NCBI RefSeq assembly: GCF_013003965.1
Contig: NZ_CP053069.1
Location: 2,635,419-2,699,418, forward strand
Reading direction: 5' to 3'
DNA length: 64,000 bases
DNA from: Usitatibacter rugosus
Lineage (GTDB): Bacteria; Pseudomonadota; Gammaproteobacteria; Burkholderiales; Usitatibacteraceae
Every line of letters starts with the position of its first letter. Position 1 is the first letter of the stretch. The notes beneath the pieces are model-generated. The model was not told where the DNA came from and made no database searches. It saw nothing but the letters and a program-made list of their open reading frames with translations. Below are positions 1 to 8,940 of this stretch, piece by piece. The position numbers and the translations under genes are program-made.

Positions 1-916
1 TGGTGCCTCCCGTGTGCTGGAGCAGGCCCGACAGCACGAGCGTTCCAGCCCCGATCTTCGCGAGCGCGCCGTTGCCGCCGATGCTCGCCGGGAAGTTGCC
101 GCTGCGCACGCTGACCGTCGAGGCGCCGGCCGACGCGATCGTCAGGCCCGCGAAGATGTCCGGCGCCTGCAGGTTGGCGATCGTGAGGTTGTTGCCGTTG
201 TTGGAGAGGCCCCCCGTGTTCTGGATCGTCAGCGAGGCCGCGGCATCGGACAGCAGCGAGAAGTTCGGACTGCCCGCCGTGAGGCTGGTCCCGTCGACCA
301 CGATCGTCGAGTCCGCTGCCGCGCTGGAAGGCGCTCCCGGCAAGAGGAACACCCCGCCCTGGCGCCCCGGGCTCCCGAACCGGGCCTGCGAGGAAGTCTG
401 GAGGGTCACGTTGGTCACGAAGAGCCCGATCGACTGGCCTGTCACGGCGGAGATCACGCTGGTCGTGCCGGCCGTGAAATCGAGCGTCGAAAAGGTGGGG
501 TTCGCGAGGCCCGTCGCGACGAGCTGGCCACCGGCCATGAGGAGGCTGCCCGAACCCAGGGCGCCGGTGGCGCCGATGAAGATCGTTCCCGCGGAAATCT
601 GGACGACGCCCAGGGAGTTGTTGGCGTTGATGGACAGGGCCGCGGCGCCGGTCTTGTTGAGGTTACCGAAGAGGCGAAAGGCGCCCTGCACCAGGGTCTT
701 GTCCGCGACCACCAGGACGGGGCTTCCACCGCCCAGCGTGATGTCCGCGGACAGGGTGATGGTGTCCCCGGCGCCGGGGCCGGACGCACAGGCCAGGAAG
801 GTGGCCTCGTTGTTGGCCGGGCAATCCGCGGCTGACGCGGCGGATGGCGCGAGAGCCGCGGCCGCCACGACGAGCAAGGGGAGAAACGAACGGATGCGAC
901 GCTGGATATCTGCCAT
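1..916 (-). CDS. Secreted autotransporter-like beta-helix protein, N-terminal part (cut by window edge)
   Basis: About 305 residues are visible, with the C-terminus beyond position 1. The protein opens with a clear Sec signal peptide (basic MADIQRRIR, hydrophobic LLVVAAAALAP, cleavage near ASAAD). It continues as Ser/Thr/Gly/Asn-rich sequence with short beta-strand periodicity. The last visible residues, GAGTLVLSGLLQHTGGT, match the passenger-associated-transport repeat seen in autotransporter passenger domains. An AGGAG sequence lies about 8 nt upstream of the ATG at 916. This suggests a surface-exposed or secreted beta-helix adhesin, but whether it carries a translocator barrel cannot be seen. 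It lies 185 bp downstream of, and co-directional with, the second adhesin-like gene. Function is inferred from repeat type only. Confidence 0.7.
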   Translation of the reverse strand, partial: MADIQRRIRSFLPLLVVAAAALAPSAASAADCPANNEATFLACASGPGAGDTITLSADITLGGGSPVLVVADKTLVQGAFRLFGNLNKTGAAALSINANNSLGVVQISAGTIFIGATGALGSGSLLMAGGQLVATGLANPTFSTLDFTAGTTSVISAVTGQSIGLFVTNVTLQTSSQARFGSPGRQGGVFLLPGAPSSAAADSTIVVDGTSLTAGSPNFSLLSDAAASLTIQNTGGLSNNGNNLTIANLQAPDIFAGLTIASAGASTVSVRSGNFPASIGGNGALAKIGAGTLVLSGLLQHTGGT

Positions 917-1101
917 GGCCCGGCTCCTGGTTTCCCATCGATGGGATGGGAGCAGTGTCGGGAAAGGCCGGCAGGACGGGTGTTAATGCAGCGTTATCGC
1001 ATCGTCAATGCGAGGGCGGGCGAAGGCGCCGGGAAAGGCGGCTGTAGGGAATACGCGCCGCCCCCGGCTGCAGATGTTCCTTTAGTACGGGCAAGTGCCG
1101 C

Positions 1102-4100
1102 CTACGGATAGCGGCAGACCGCCGATGCGTCCTTGAAGACCGTGCGCGTGATCGCCTTCTGCTGCGTGATGCCGTCCAGCGTATAGGCGAACGTGCCGTT
1201 GCTGCGGTCCGGGAAGCTCAGCGTGGCCTCGCCCACCTCCACGAGGTGCAGCGACGAGGAATCCCAGGGCTGCGCATCGAAGCGGTTGGCGCGCGAGCGA
1301 TAGATCTTCCCGGTGTACGTGTCGCTTCGCTCCACGCGCCGCAGGTTCGACATCACCAGCCATTGCCCCTTGCCGGAAGCGGCGAAGGTGAACCACGTCG
1401 CGAAGATCACCTCGCCCTGGTGCGTGATGTTGAGTCCCCAGCCCGATTCGGAGCCGCCCGCGTTCCACCAGAGGTCCTGGTAGTTGTCGATCGTTCCCGT
1501 GGAGCCGCTCGAGACGCACTCCGGCACGACGTCGCCGAACACCTGGCGCGTGATCGGCTTTGATTGCGTCACGCCATCCAGCGTGTACGCGAACGTGCCT
1601 TCGGTGGCGCTCGTGAACGTGAGGGTGCCCGTTCCCACTTCCGTTCGCGTGACGAGCCGCGGATCGAACGGCACCGCATCGAACGCGGGTCCGGTCACGC
1701 GATGGATCTTGCCCGTGAACGAACCGTCTGCTGCGCGCTCGGCGTTGGACATCACCAGCCACTGGCCGTCGCCGTTCGCGTCGTACGTGAACCACGTGGC
1801 GAAGATCGTGTTGCCCTGGTGCGTGGTGTTGATGCCCCAGCCGTTCTCGCGGCCGCCCGGGCTCGCCCACCACGTGCCCTGGTACGCGACCGTCGCCGGC
1901 GTGAAGACCGGCGGGTCCGGCACGCGCACGCCCAGGCCGCCGAGGTTCGCGATCGCGCCGTTCGCGGCGAGATCGCTATCACCGGCGCCTCCGTCGACCA
2001 GCGTGATCACGAGCGTGTTGCCGGCGAGGGTGGCCGGGAACGGGGACCAGTGAGGCACGGGATCGGACACCGTGGGCCCGTACTTGAAGAATTGCGCCTT
2101 GCTCACCGGCAGGCCATCGGGATACGCGAGCGTGAGCGTCACCGTGGCACCCGGCGTACAGCCGACGAGGCTGAAATCGAACAGCCCGTGCGGGAAGGCG
2201 ACCATCGGCGGAAGCTCCGGCGGCGAACGTGGATCGCCGACCGGCGGCACGAACGCGGGCGTCGGAGCGAACGAGCATCCCCCGCCACCGCCGGCGAGCG
2301 CCGCGGTCACGACGCCGACCCCGTCCGGATCGGGACCCGTGACGTTGAGGAGCGTGGGCGTCACGGTCACGGGCGCGGAGGCCGGACCCGTTCCCGCCGC
2401 GTTCACCGCGGCGACCGTGCACGTATAAGGCGTGCCGTTCACCAGGCCGGTGAAGTTGCGCGAGAGCGTGGAGACCGTCACCGTGATTGCGCCCGGATTG
2501 CAGATCACCGTGTAGCCGGTGATCGTGAGGCCGCCGTTGGATAGGGGCACGCCGTACGAGATCGTCGCGTTGGCATTGCCCGCGCTGCCGCCAACGCCGG
2601 TGGGCGCGGAGGGCAGGCCGACCGCAGTGAGCGTCACTTGCCGGCCGCCGGCGCCCGAGGCATAGCTGATGCGAAAGAGGTTGCCGCCGATCGTCGTGAG
2701 CGCGTTCGGGGCGAGGCCCGCGAACACGCCGCCGATAGCCTGCACGCCGGCGTTCTCCACGATCGTGTGCGCCGCGCCCACGGTGTGCGTGTAGCCCGGG
2801 GCGAGCGTGACGGAGAGCGTCGCACCGCCGAGGGTGATGTTGCCCGCAATACGCGCGCGCGCGGTCGTCGGTCCGATCGTCGCAAAGTACGTGACGCCGC
2901 CCGCGAGGCTCATCGTGCCGACGTTGAGCAGGCCCGAGCCGCCGACGCCGGGATTGATGGCGCCACTGGTGGCCACCACGCTGGGTACGGTGCCGGTCCC
3001 GGCAAGCGTTCCGCCGGAAACGGTCGCGGAAGGAATCGATCCGTTGACGACGAGCGTGCCGCCACCGACGGTCGTGCCGCCCGTGTAGGTGTTCGCCGCC
3101 GCGAGCGTGACCGTGCCCGGGCTCGTCTTGCTGACCGAGCCCGTGCCTGCGATCGGGTCGCTCAGCGTGGAGCTCACGACCGTGTTGAGCGAGAGCGTGG
3201 ACGAGCCATGCAGGTAGATCCCGCGCCCGTCCGCGCTGCCATTCGCGTTACCGGTACCGGCCAGGGCAATGTTGCCCGACATCGAACCTTCGGCGAATGT
3301 GACGGTTCCACCCTGGCGCACGAAGATGGCGCCTCCGTAAGCCGAGCCTCCGTTGCCGCGCGAGCCGCCCAGTCCGGTGCCGTAGTCACCGCCCGTTCCG
3401 CCATTGCCACCGCCGAAGCCGCCGGCGCCGCCCGCCCGTTCACTCGCACCGCCGGCACCGCCGCCCCCGAATCCACCGGGCGCGCCGGTCGTGGTCCTCA
3501 GGTTCTGGTCGAGGCCCGCGCCGCCGCCGCCGCCGAAATCGCCGCCGCCGCCGCCGCACGCATTGTCGCTGCCGCCGCCGCCCCCGCCTCCTGGCGCACC
3601 GCCTCCACCCCCGCCGGTTTGGTAGTCGAAGGGCGGAGCCGCGGGATCGGTCGAACCATTGCCGCCCGCACCGCCCGCGCCGGCCGAACCGGGCGAACCC
3701 GCGACGTCTCCGCAGCCTCCGGTGCCCGACGTGCCCGGAAAGCCGAGCGAAGCGCCGCCTGCGCCGCCGGAGTAGCCCCCACCGCCTCCGCCACCGGGTC
3801 CGCCCCCGCCGCTGCCGGACGAGTAGGTGTTCCCGCCGAGACCGCCGGCCGCGCCGCCATTCACGAATCCGGGATTGCCTTGCTCCGCGGTCGTCGACGA
3901 GCCGCCCTGACCGATCAGCCCACCGCCGCCGCCACCGCCTGTATAGCGGCTGTTGCCGCCGTTGCCGCCCATGCCGCCGCCGCCCGGGCCCGCGGCCCCG
4001 GCGGACTCGGCCGCGATCGCACCCGCATTGCCGCCGAGCGCGACGTTGTCCTGGAAAGCGACGCCGCTGACGATGACGTTCACGCCGCTGTTCACGAAGA

Positions 4101-4542
4101 GGCCACCCCCCGCGCCCATCCCGCCGCCGCCGCTGGAGCCTTGGCCGATGCCGCCGTCGCCGCCCTTTGCGCGGGCGTTCCGGATGACGAGGTCGCGGAG
4201 CGCTCCGTCGCCGGCGAGGAACATGAACGCGCGGTAGAGCCCGATGCCGTCGATGATCACGCCCGGCGAGCCCTGCACGACGAGAGGTCCGATGCTCGGG
4301 GGCAGCGGCGAGGCCAGCGTGATCGTGCCGGTCACGGAGAAGGTGATCGTGTCTCCGCCGGGATTCGCGTTGGCCTGGTCGATCGCGTCGCGCAATGACC
4401 CGCCTCCGGAATCGGCGAGCGACGTGACGTCGAAGGTGGCGGAGTGTGCCGACGAAGCGCCCGCAACGCAGGCGACGAATAGCACAGCCTTGACGGCATT
4501 CGCGACACGCCCTGAACGTGTGCGAAGGAGCGAAGTGCGCAT
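1102..4542 (-). CDS. Secreted Gly-rich multidomain adhesin-like protein (beta-helix, PATR, Fn3-like, choice-of-anchor U, two C-terminal WW/ESGWG domains)
   Basis: 1146 residues from the ATG at 4542, which has GGAAG upstream; an in-frame GTG at 4557 has no better site. A signal peptide (about 1-35, cleaved near SAHSATF) leads into a beta-helix region. Residues about 130-405 are an extreme Gly-rich stretch with many GGGGGG runs. A passenger-associated repeat (TLAAANTYTGGTTV) lies near 470-495 and an Fn3-like domain (PSAPTG to TVTP) near 647-732. A domain resembling the choice-of-anchor U family (DGVGVV, KYGPTVSDPVPHW) lies near 735-880. Two tandem domains of about 115 residues follow, each with WW, GWG, WLVMSN, GTFAYT and ITR-x-VF. 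No autotransporter barrel is present, so the display mechanism is unclear. The role is inferred to be extracellular or surface attachment. Confidence 0.8.
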   Translation of the reverse strand: MRTSLLRTRSGRVANAVKAVLFVACVAGASSAHSATFDVTSLADSGGGSLRDAIDQANANPGGDTITFSVTGTITLASPLPPSIGPLVVQGSPGVIIDGIGLYRAFMFLAGDGALRDLVIRNARAKGGDGGIGQGSSGGGGMGAGGGLFVNSGVNVIVSGVAFQDNVALGGNAGAIAAESAGAAGPGGGGMGGNGGNSRYTGGGGGGGLIGQGGSSTTAEQGNPGFVNGGAAGGLGGNTYSSGSGGGGPGGGGGGGYSGGAGGASLGFPGTSGTGGCGDVAGSPGSAGAGGAGGNGSTDPAAPPFDYQTGGGGGGAPGGGGGGGSDNACGGGGGDFGGGGGAGLDQNLRTTTGAPGGFGGGGAGGASERAGGAGGFGGGNGGTGGDYGTGLGGSRGNGGSAYGGAIFVRQGGTVTFAEGSMSGNIALAGTGNANGSADGRGIYLHGSSTLSLNTVVSSTLSDPIAGTGSVSKTSPGTVTLAAANTYTGGTTVGGGTLVVNGSIPSATVSGGTLAGTGTVPSVVATSGAINPGVGGSGLLNVGTMSLAGGVTYFATIGPTTARARIAGNITLGGATLSVTLAPGYTHTVGAAHTIVENAGVQAIGGVFAGLAPNALTTIGGNLFRISYASGAGGRQVTLTAVGLPSAPTGVGGSAGNANATISYGVPLSNGGLTITGYTVICNPGAITVTVSTLSRNFTGLVNGTPYTCTVAAVNAAGTGPASAPVTVTPTLLNVTGPDPDGVGVVTAALAGGGGGCSFAPTPAFVPPVGDPRSPPELPPMVAFPHGLFDFSLVGCTPGATVTLTLAYPDGLPVSKAQFFKYGPTVSDPVPHWSPFPATLAGNTLVITLVDGGAGDSDLAANGAIANLGGLGVRVPDPPVFTPATVAYQGTWWASPGGRENGWGINTTHQGNTIFATWFTYDANGDGQWLVMSNAERAADGSFTGKIHRVTGPAFDAVPFDPRLVTRTEVGTGTLTFTSATEGTFAYTLDGVTQSKPITRQVFGDVVPECVSSGSTGTIDNYQDLWWNAGGSESGWGLNITHQGEVIFATWFTFAASGKGQWLVMSNLRRVERSDTYTGKIYRSRANRFDAQPWDSSSLHLVEVGEATLSFPDRSNGTFAYTLDGITQQKAITRTVFKDASAVCRYP

Positions 4543-4562
4543 GATCGTTACTTCCACGTTTT

Positions 4563-4587
4563 TTTCGGAGTCTAAGGGCCTCCGAAA
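4563..4587. repeat. Inverted repeat between thrC and the adhesin-like gene
   Basis: Perfect 8-bp arms TTTCGGAG and CTCCGAAA are separated by a 9-nt loop. The hairpin lies just upstream of the adhesin-like start codon and 25 bp past the end of thrC. There is no U-run after it on either strand, so it is only terminator-like. It could end or slow read-through from the threonine operon, or fold in the adhesin mRNA leader. Confidence 0.4.
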
Positions 4588-4611
4588 CGAACGGGAAGTC
4601 TTGACAAACTT

Positions 4612-6018
4612 TCAGCGATCGGCGATGTAGCGCTTCAACGCCTCGGCATCGGGTTTCAAGATGTCGAAGCGCTGCGGCTTCGATTCCAGATCGTGAAATC
4701 CCGGCGGCCGCGGCGCCGGCTCACCGAGTGCCTCGATGATCGTGGCCTCGAACTTCACCGGCAGCGCGGTCTCGAGGCAGATCATCGGATAGCGCGGCTC
4801 GGCGTATCGCTTCGCGAGCTTCACGCCGTCGGCCGTGTGCGGATCGATGATCACGCCGTGCATCGCCTTTACCTCTTTAATGGTGGCCAGCCGGTCGGCG
4901 TGCGTGCTCTTGCCGGAGACGAAGCCGGAATCCTCCTCGACCTTCTCCCATTCCTTCTCGCGCGAGAGGTCGAAGCCGCCCTCCTTCGCCACCTGGCCGA
5001 AGAGCCAGCGGACCTTCTCGCCGTCGCCGCCGACGATGTCCCAGATGAAGCGCTCGAAATTGGACGCCTTGGAGATGTCCATCGACGGGCTCGAGGTTTC
5101 GTGCGTATCTGCCGTCGCTCGCGGCCGGTAGCGGCCGGTGCGGAAGAATTCGTCCAGCACGTCGTTCTCGTTGGTGGCGAGGACGAGCCTGCGGATCGGC
5201 AGGCCCATCTGCTTCGCGACGTAGCCCGCGAAGATGTTGCCGAAATTGCCCGACGGCACCGCGAACGAGACCTGCTGGTCGTTCGACTGCGTCGCCGCGA
5301 AGTAGCCCTTGAAGTAGTAGACCACCTGGGCTGCCACCCGCGCCCAGTTGATCGAGTTCACCGCGCCGATCGAATGGCGCGCCTTGAATGCGGCGTCGGC
5401 ATTCACGGCCTTCACCACGTCCTGGCATTCGTCGAACGTGCCCTCGACGGCGATGTTGAAGATGTTGGCGTCCTGCAGCGAGAACATCTGCGCGCGCTGG
5501 AACGGGCTCATGCGGTTGTGCGGCGAGAGCATGAAGACCTTCACGCGCGACTTGCCGCGCAGGGCGTACTCGGCCGCGGAGCCCGTGTCGCCGCTCGTGG
5601 CGCCGACGATGGTGAGGCGGCGGTCCTTCTCCTCGAGCACCTGCTCGAAGAGGTTGCCCAGGAGCTGGAGCGCGATGTCCTTGAAGGCGAGCGTGGGCCC
5701 GTTGGAGAGGCCGAGCAGATGAAGATTGTTGCCGAGCGGCCGGAGCGGCGTGATCTCGGGCGTGCCGAAGATCTCCTTCGTATACGTCTTGTCGACGATG
5801 CGCTTCAACGCGCCGCCGGGAAAATCGTCGGAGAAGAAGCGCAGGATCTCGAAGGCGAGCTGCGGGTAGGCGAGATCGCGCATCGCCTGCAGCTTGACCG
5901 GCATGATGCGCGGCCACTGCTCGGGCACGGCGAGCCCGCCATCCGGCGCGAGCCCCTCCAGCAGGATGTCGGTGAACGATTGGCCGGAAGACGCGCCGCG
6001 GGTGCTGACGTACTTCAC
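4612..6018 (-). CDS. thrC: Threonine synthase
   Basis: 468 residues, the normal length for the longer class of bacterial threonine synthases. It converts O-phosphohomoserine to threonine in the cytoplasm, using pyridoxal phosphate. The N-terminus MKYVSTRG and the segment GPTLAFKDIALQ are typical; Lys113 in that segment is the expected PLP lysine. Two further family motifs, GATSGDTG and SGNFGN, are present. The start is GTG at 6018, overlapping the TGA of the upstream Sel1/TPR gene in a GTGA tetranucleotide, so translation is probably coupled. It is the last gene of the alaC-GNAT-hom-TPR-thrC operon. No thrB (homoserine kinase) is present in the window, so that step is encoded elsewhere. Confidence 0.97.
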   Translation of the reverse strand: MKYVSTRGASSGQSFTDILLEGLAPDGGLAVPEQWPRIMPVKLQAMRDLAYPQLAFEILRFFSDDFPGGALKRIVDKTYTKEIFGTPEITPLRPLGNNLHLLGLSNGPTLAFKDIALQLLGNLFEQVLEEKDRRLTIVGATSGDTGSAAEYALRGKSRVKVFMLSPHNRMSPFQRAQMFSLQDANIFNIAVEGTFDECQDVVKAVNADAAFKARHSIGAVNSINWARVAAQVVYYFKGYFAATQSNDQQVSFAVPSGNFGNIFAGYVAKQMGLPIRRLVLATNENDVLDEFFRTGRYRPRATADTHETSSPSMDISKASNFERFIWDIVGGDGEKVRWLFGQVAKEGGFDLSREKEWEKVEEDSGFVSGKSTHADRLATIKEVKAMHGVIIDPHTADGVKLAKRYAEPRYPMICLETALPVKFEATIIEALGEPAPRPPGFHDLESKPQRFDILKPDAEALKRYIADR

Positions 6019-7193
6019 GGCTTCGCGGGGACGGGGGATGCGCCGGCCTTTGCCTTTTCACGGACCGCGGCCGCCCTCTCCTTCGTGCCCGGCACGCCCT
6101 GTGCGGCGGCGGCAAGGTAGAGCTCGGCCGCGCGCTTCGGATCCTTGGCCACCACGGTCCCGGTCTCGTAGTACCAGGCTAGGCCGCTGAAGCCGCGGCC
6201 GTATCCGAGCTCCGCGGCCTTCTCGTAGTCCGCGAAGGACTCCTTTATCTTGCCCGTGTAGTAGAGCGACCAGCCGCGCGACACATAGCCGCGGCCGCGC
6301 GCCGGGAAGCGCTTGATGAACTCCTCGGCGAGCGGAAGCATCGCGGCGTATTCCTTGTTCTTCTCGCGCAGGCGGATCGCCGAGTCGAGCGCGCCCTCGA
6401 GCCCCGGGCAAAGCAGGAATGTCTTCTCGTAGACCTCGACCGCGCGCTTGTCGTCGTTGACCGTCTCGAGCGACGAGGCCACCTCGTTCTGCACCATGTA
6501 TTTCACGTAGCGCTGGTCGGATTCCGACATGCCCTTCGCGTCGTCGACGATCGCCATCAGCTGGGGAATGCTGCCGCCCCACTTCGGATTGCTGGCCGAG
6601 ATGTAGCGGTAGCGGACCTGCAGCGTCTCGGGATAGTCCTTGATGGCCTTGCGGTAGTGCTGGGCGGTCCGCACGGAGTTGCCCGTTGCGGTCGTGATGC
6701 GCATGCGCTGCGAGATCGCCATCGTGGGGCGCTTCGAGAGACGCATCGCTTCGTCCAGCAGCTCGTTGGCCTTGATCATCGACTCGCCCATCGCGTCGAA
6801 CTGCTCGTCGGAGGTCTCGTCGGAGAACTTGTCGCCGCGCGCCGCGAAAGCCAGGCGCAGGTAGTAGGCCGCGGCGGCGAGATAGGCAGCCTCCGATTTC
6901 GGGTAACGCTGGATCCATTCGCGGTGCAGCGGATCGCGGGCGGGCGAAGCGACGGCGAACACGCTGAACAGGGTCGAGCCCTCGGCGTCGCTGAGGGTGC
7001 CCGCTTCCACGGACTTCACCACGCCGGAGAAATGGCGCTCGAGGTCGTCGAAGCGCTTCTCGGTGAGCGCGTTGCGCCAGGGCTGGAGCGAATCGTTCAT
7101 CGCCGTGTACTTGGCCGGGCTGTCGCAGGGGGCATAGGCAAACGCGTTGGCCGCCGCGAGCCCGAGGGCCACGGCAACGACACCCGGCTTCAC
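6015..7193 (-). CDS. Exported Sel1/TPR-repeat protein of unknown function inside the threonine operon
   Basis: 392 residues from a GTG at 7193 that overlaps the hom stop codon as GTGA. A signal peptide (VVAVALGLAAANAFAYA) is followed by an all-helical repeat region. The C-terminal part has a Sel1-like unit (YEKAAELGYGRGFSGLAWYYETG, then AAELYLAAAAQG). The tail is Ala/Lys/Pro-rich (AGASPVPAKP). No catalytic motif is recognised. It is expected in the periplasm, which is odd for a gene translationally coupled on both sides to cytoplasmic threonine enzymes. A scaffold role or assembly of envelope proteins is possible, but nothing in the sequence shows a link to threonine synthesis. Confidence 0.8.
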   Translation of the reverse strand: MKPGVVAVALGLAAANAFAYAPCDSPAKYTAMNDSLQPWRNALTEKRFDDLERHFSGVVKSVEAGTLSDAEGSTLFSVFAVASPARDPLHREWIQRYPKSEAAYLAAAAYYLRLAFAARGDKFSDETSDEQFDAMGESMIKANELLDEAMRLSKRPTMAISQRMRITTATGNSVRTAQHYRKAIKDYPETLQVRYRYISASNPKWGGSIPQLMAIVDDAKGMSESDQRYVKYMVQNEVASSLETVNDDKRAVEVYEKTFLLCPGLEGALDSAIRLREKNKEYAAMLPLAEEFIKRFPARGRGYVSRGWSLYYTGKIKESFADYEKAAELGYGRGFSGLAWYYETGTVVAKDPKRAAELYLAAAAQGVPGTKERAAAVREKAKAGASPVPAKP

Positions 7194-8500
7194 AGCAGCT
7201 CCTCCAACCGGATGCGGACCACCGGCGACGGAATCGTCGGCAAATTCTCGATGCGATGGATGGCGGCGTTGACGTGCTTCTCCTGCGTCGCGTGCGTGAG
7301 GATCACGACGTCGACCTGGTCCTCGCCCTCGCCCGCTTCCTTCTGGAAGATCGCGTCGATGGAGATCGAGAGGTCGGCGCAGATGCGCGTCACGTCGGCG
7401 AGCACTCCGGGGCGATCGAGCGCCCGCAGGCGCAGGTAATACGCGGACTCGACCGCTTCCATCGGAAGGATCGGCACGTCCGAGAGCCGGTCGGGACGGA
7501 ATGCGAGGTGCGGGACGCGGTGCTCCGGATCGGCCGTGGCCATGCGGGTCACGTCCACGAGGTCGGCCACGACGGCGCTCGCCGTGGGTTCCGAGCCCGC
7601 GCCACGCCCGTAGAACAGCGTCGGACCGACTGCGTCGCCCTTCACGAGGACGGCGTTCATCACGCCCTCGACGTTGGCGATCAGGCGGCGCGACGGCACC
7701 AGCGTCGGATGCACGCGAAGCTCGATCCCCTTGTCCGTGCGCTTGGCGATGCCGAGCAGCTTGATCCGGTAGCCCAGCCCCTCGGCGTACTTGATGTCGA
7801 TGGCGGTGAGCCGCGTGATGCCTTCGACGTAGGCCTTGTCGAACTGCATCGGGATGCCGAAGGCGATCGCGGCGAGGATGGTGAGCTTGTGCGCGGCGTC
7901 GATGCCCTCGATGTCGAACGCCGGATCGGCTTCGGCGTAGCCCAGGCGCTGCGCCTCGGCGAGCACCATGTCGAAGGGCAGGCCCTTGTCGCGCATCTCC
8001 GAGAGGATGTAGTTGCAGGTGCCGTTGATGATCCCGGCGATCCACTCGATGCGGTTGGCCGTGAGGCCCTCGCGGATGGCCTTGATGATCGGAATGCCGC
8101 CGGCGACCGCGCCCTCGAACGCGACCATCACGCCCTTCTTCTGCGCGGCGAGGAAGATCTCGGTGCCATGCTTGGCGAGCAGCGCCTTGTTGGCGGTCAC
8201 CACGTGCTTGCCCGCGGCGATGGCCTTCAGCACCAGCTCTCGCGCGATGGTGTCCCCGCCGATCAGCTCCACCACGATGTCGATGTCGGGGCGCGCGATG
8301 ATCGCGGCTGGATCGGCGACGAGCTCGATGCCGTCCAGCGAGACGGCTCGTTTCTTCTTGAGGTCGCGCGCGGAAGCCGCCTTCACGACGATGTCGCGCC
8401 CGGCGCGGCGCGCGATCTCCTCGCGGTTGCGGCGCAGGACCTCGACGGTGCCGCTGCCCACCGTACCCAGGCCCAGCAACCCCACCTGCATCGGCTTCAC
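7190..8500 (-). CDS. hom: Homoserine dehydrogenase with C-terminal ACT domain
   Basis: 436 residues, the standard length for monofunctional homoserine dehydrogenase with a regulatory ACT domain. It reduces aspartate semialdehyde to homoserine with NAD(P)H, the branch step to threonine and methionine. The Rossmann motif GLLGLGTVGSG is at residues 7-17, followed by TANKALLA and, in the catalytic domain, GIINGTCNYIL. The ACT region (YYLRLRALDRPGVLADVTRI) begins near 350 and is the usual site of threonine feedback inhibition. The likely start is GTG at 8500, within a GTGA overlap with the GNAT gene; an ATG three codons later is possible. It is the third gene of the five-gene operon. Confidence 0.97.
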   Translation of the reverse strand: MKPMQVGLLGLGTVGSGTVEVLRRNREEIARRAGRDIVVKAASARDLKKKRAVSLDGIELVADPAAIIARPDIDIVVELIGGDTIARELVLKAIAAGKHVVTANKALLAKHGTEIFLAAQKKGVMVAFEGAVAGGIPIIKAIREGLTANRIEWIAGIINGTCNYILSEMRDKGLPFDMVLAEAQRLGYAEADPAFDIEGIDAAHKLTILAAIAFGIPMQFDKAYVEGITRLTAIDIKYAEGLGYRIKLLGIAKRTDKGIELRVHPTLVPSRRLIANVEGVMNAVLVKGDAVGPTLFYGRGAGSEPTASAVVADLVDVTRMATADPEHRVPHLAFRPDRLSDVPILPMEAVESAYYLRLRALDRPGVLADVTRICADLSISIDAIFQKEAGEGEDQVDVVILTHATQEKHVNAAIHRIENLPTIPSPVVRIRLEELL

Positions 8501-8940
8501 GGCTTCACCTTGCGGCTGAAGCTGAATGCGCCGATGACGAGGCCTTCGCGGAAATAGAAGCGGTGCGCCGCGGTGCGCTGGCAGCCGGACGAGAGCGCAA
8601 AGTTGTCGCAGCCGCGCTGCTCGGCCACGCCCTTCAGGTAATCGAGGAGTGCTTTGCCCACGCCGCTCGAGCGCTCGCGCTCGTCGGAGACCAGGTCGTC
8701 GCAGTAGAGCTCGCGGCCGGTGAACGTTTTCTCCATCACGCGGAAGACGGTGATGCCCAGCACGCGGCCGTCCTTCTCGGCGACGGCCATCTCGGCGCCG
8801 CTGGCGAAGACCTCCTTCAGGCGGCCCACGTAGTCCTGCGGCAGCTGAGGGCGGAGCTGGCGGTGCACTTCCTCGGCGGCGGCGATGAGCTGCGGCTCGG
8901 TGATGGCGCCCTGCGCGTCGGTGACGGGGACGATCCTCAC
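8497..8940 (-). CDS. GNAT-family N-acetyltransferase
   Basis: 147 residues with the GNAT fold. The acetyl-CoA pyrophosphate-binding motif A is visible as [16 protein letters not shown], preceded by the beta-strand [10 protein letters not shown]. The C-terminal segment [20 protein letters not shown] matches the usual strand-turn of motif B. The acceptor substrate cannot be told from sequence. It starts at GTG 8940 and shares a GTGA overlap with both alaC upstream and hom downstream. Its position suggests acetylation of an amino-acid intermediate or modification of an operon product, but this is inference. Confidence 0.85.
   Translation of the reverse strand: MRIVPVTDAQGAITEPQLIAAAEEVHRQLRPQLPQDYVGRLKEVFASGAEMAVAEKDGRVLGITVFRVMEKTFTGRELYCDDLVSDERERSSGVGKALLDYLKGVAEQRGCDNFALSSGCQRTAAHRFYFREGLVIGAFSFSRKVKP

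Noticed and set aside
3-986. Long open frame on the plus strand at the left edge
   Set aside because: It is antisense to the secreted beta-helix gene, which has a signal peptide, ribosome site and a passenger repeat on the minus strand. The plus-strand translation is Pro/Arg-rich with no domain.
3330-4150. Poly-Gly coding repeats as a CRISPR or tandem DNA repeat array
   Set aside because: The unit length is irregular, there are no fixed repeats with unique spacers, and the frame is open throughout; it is a Gly-rich protein segment.
2638-4398. 586-codon plus-strand frame opposite the adhesin-like gene
   Set aside because: Its Ala/Arg/Gly composition is the reverse complement of Gly-rich coding sequence; it has no family motif or ribosome site.
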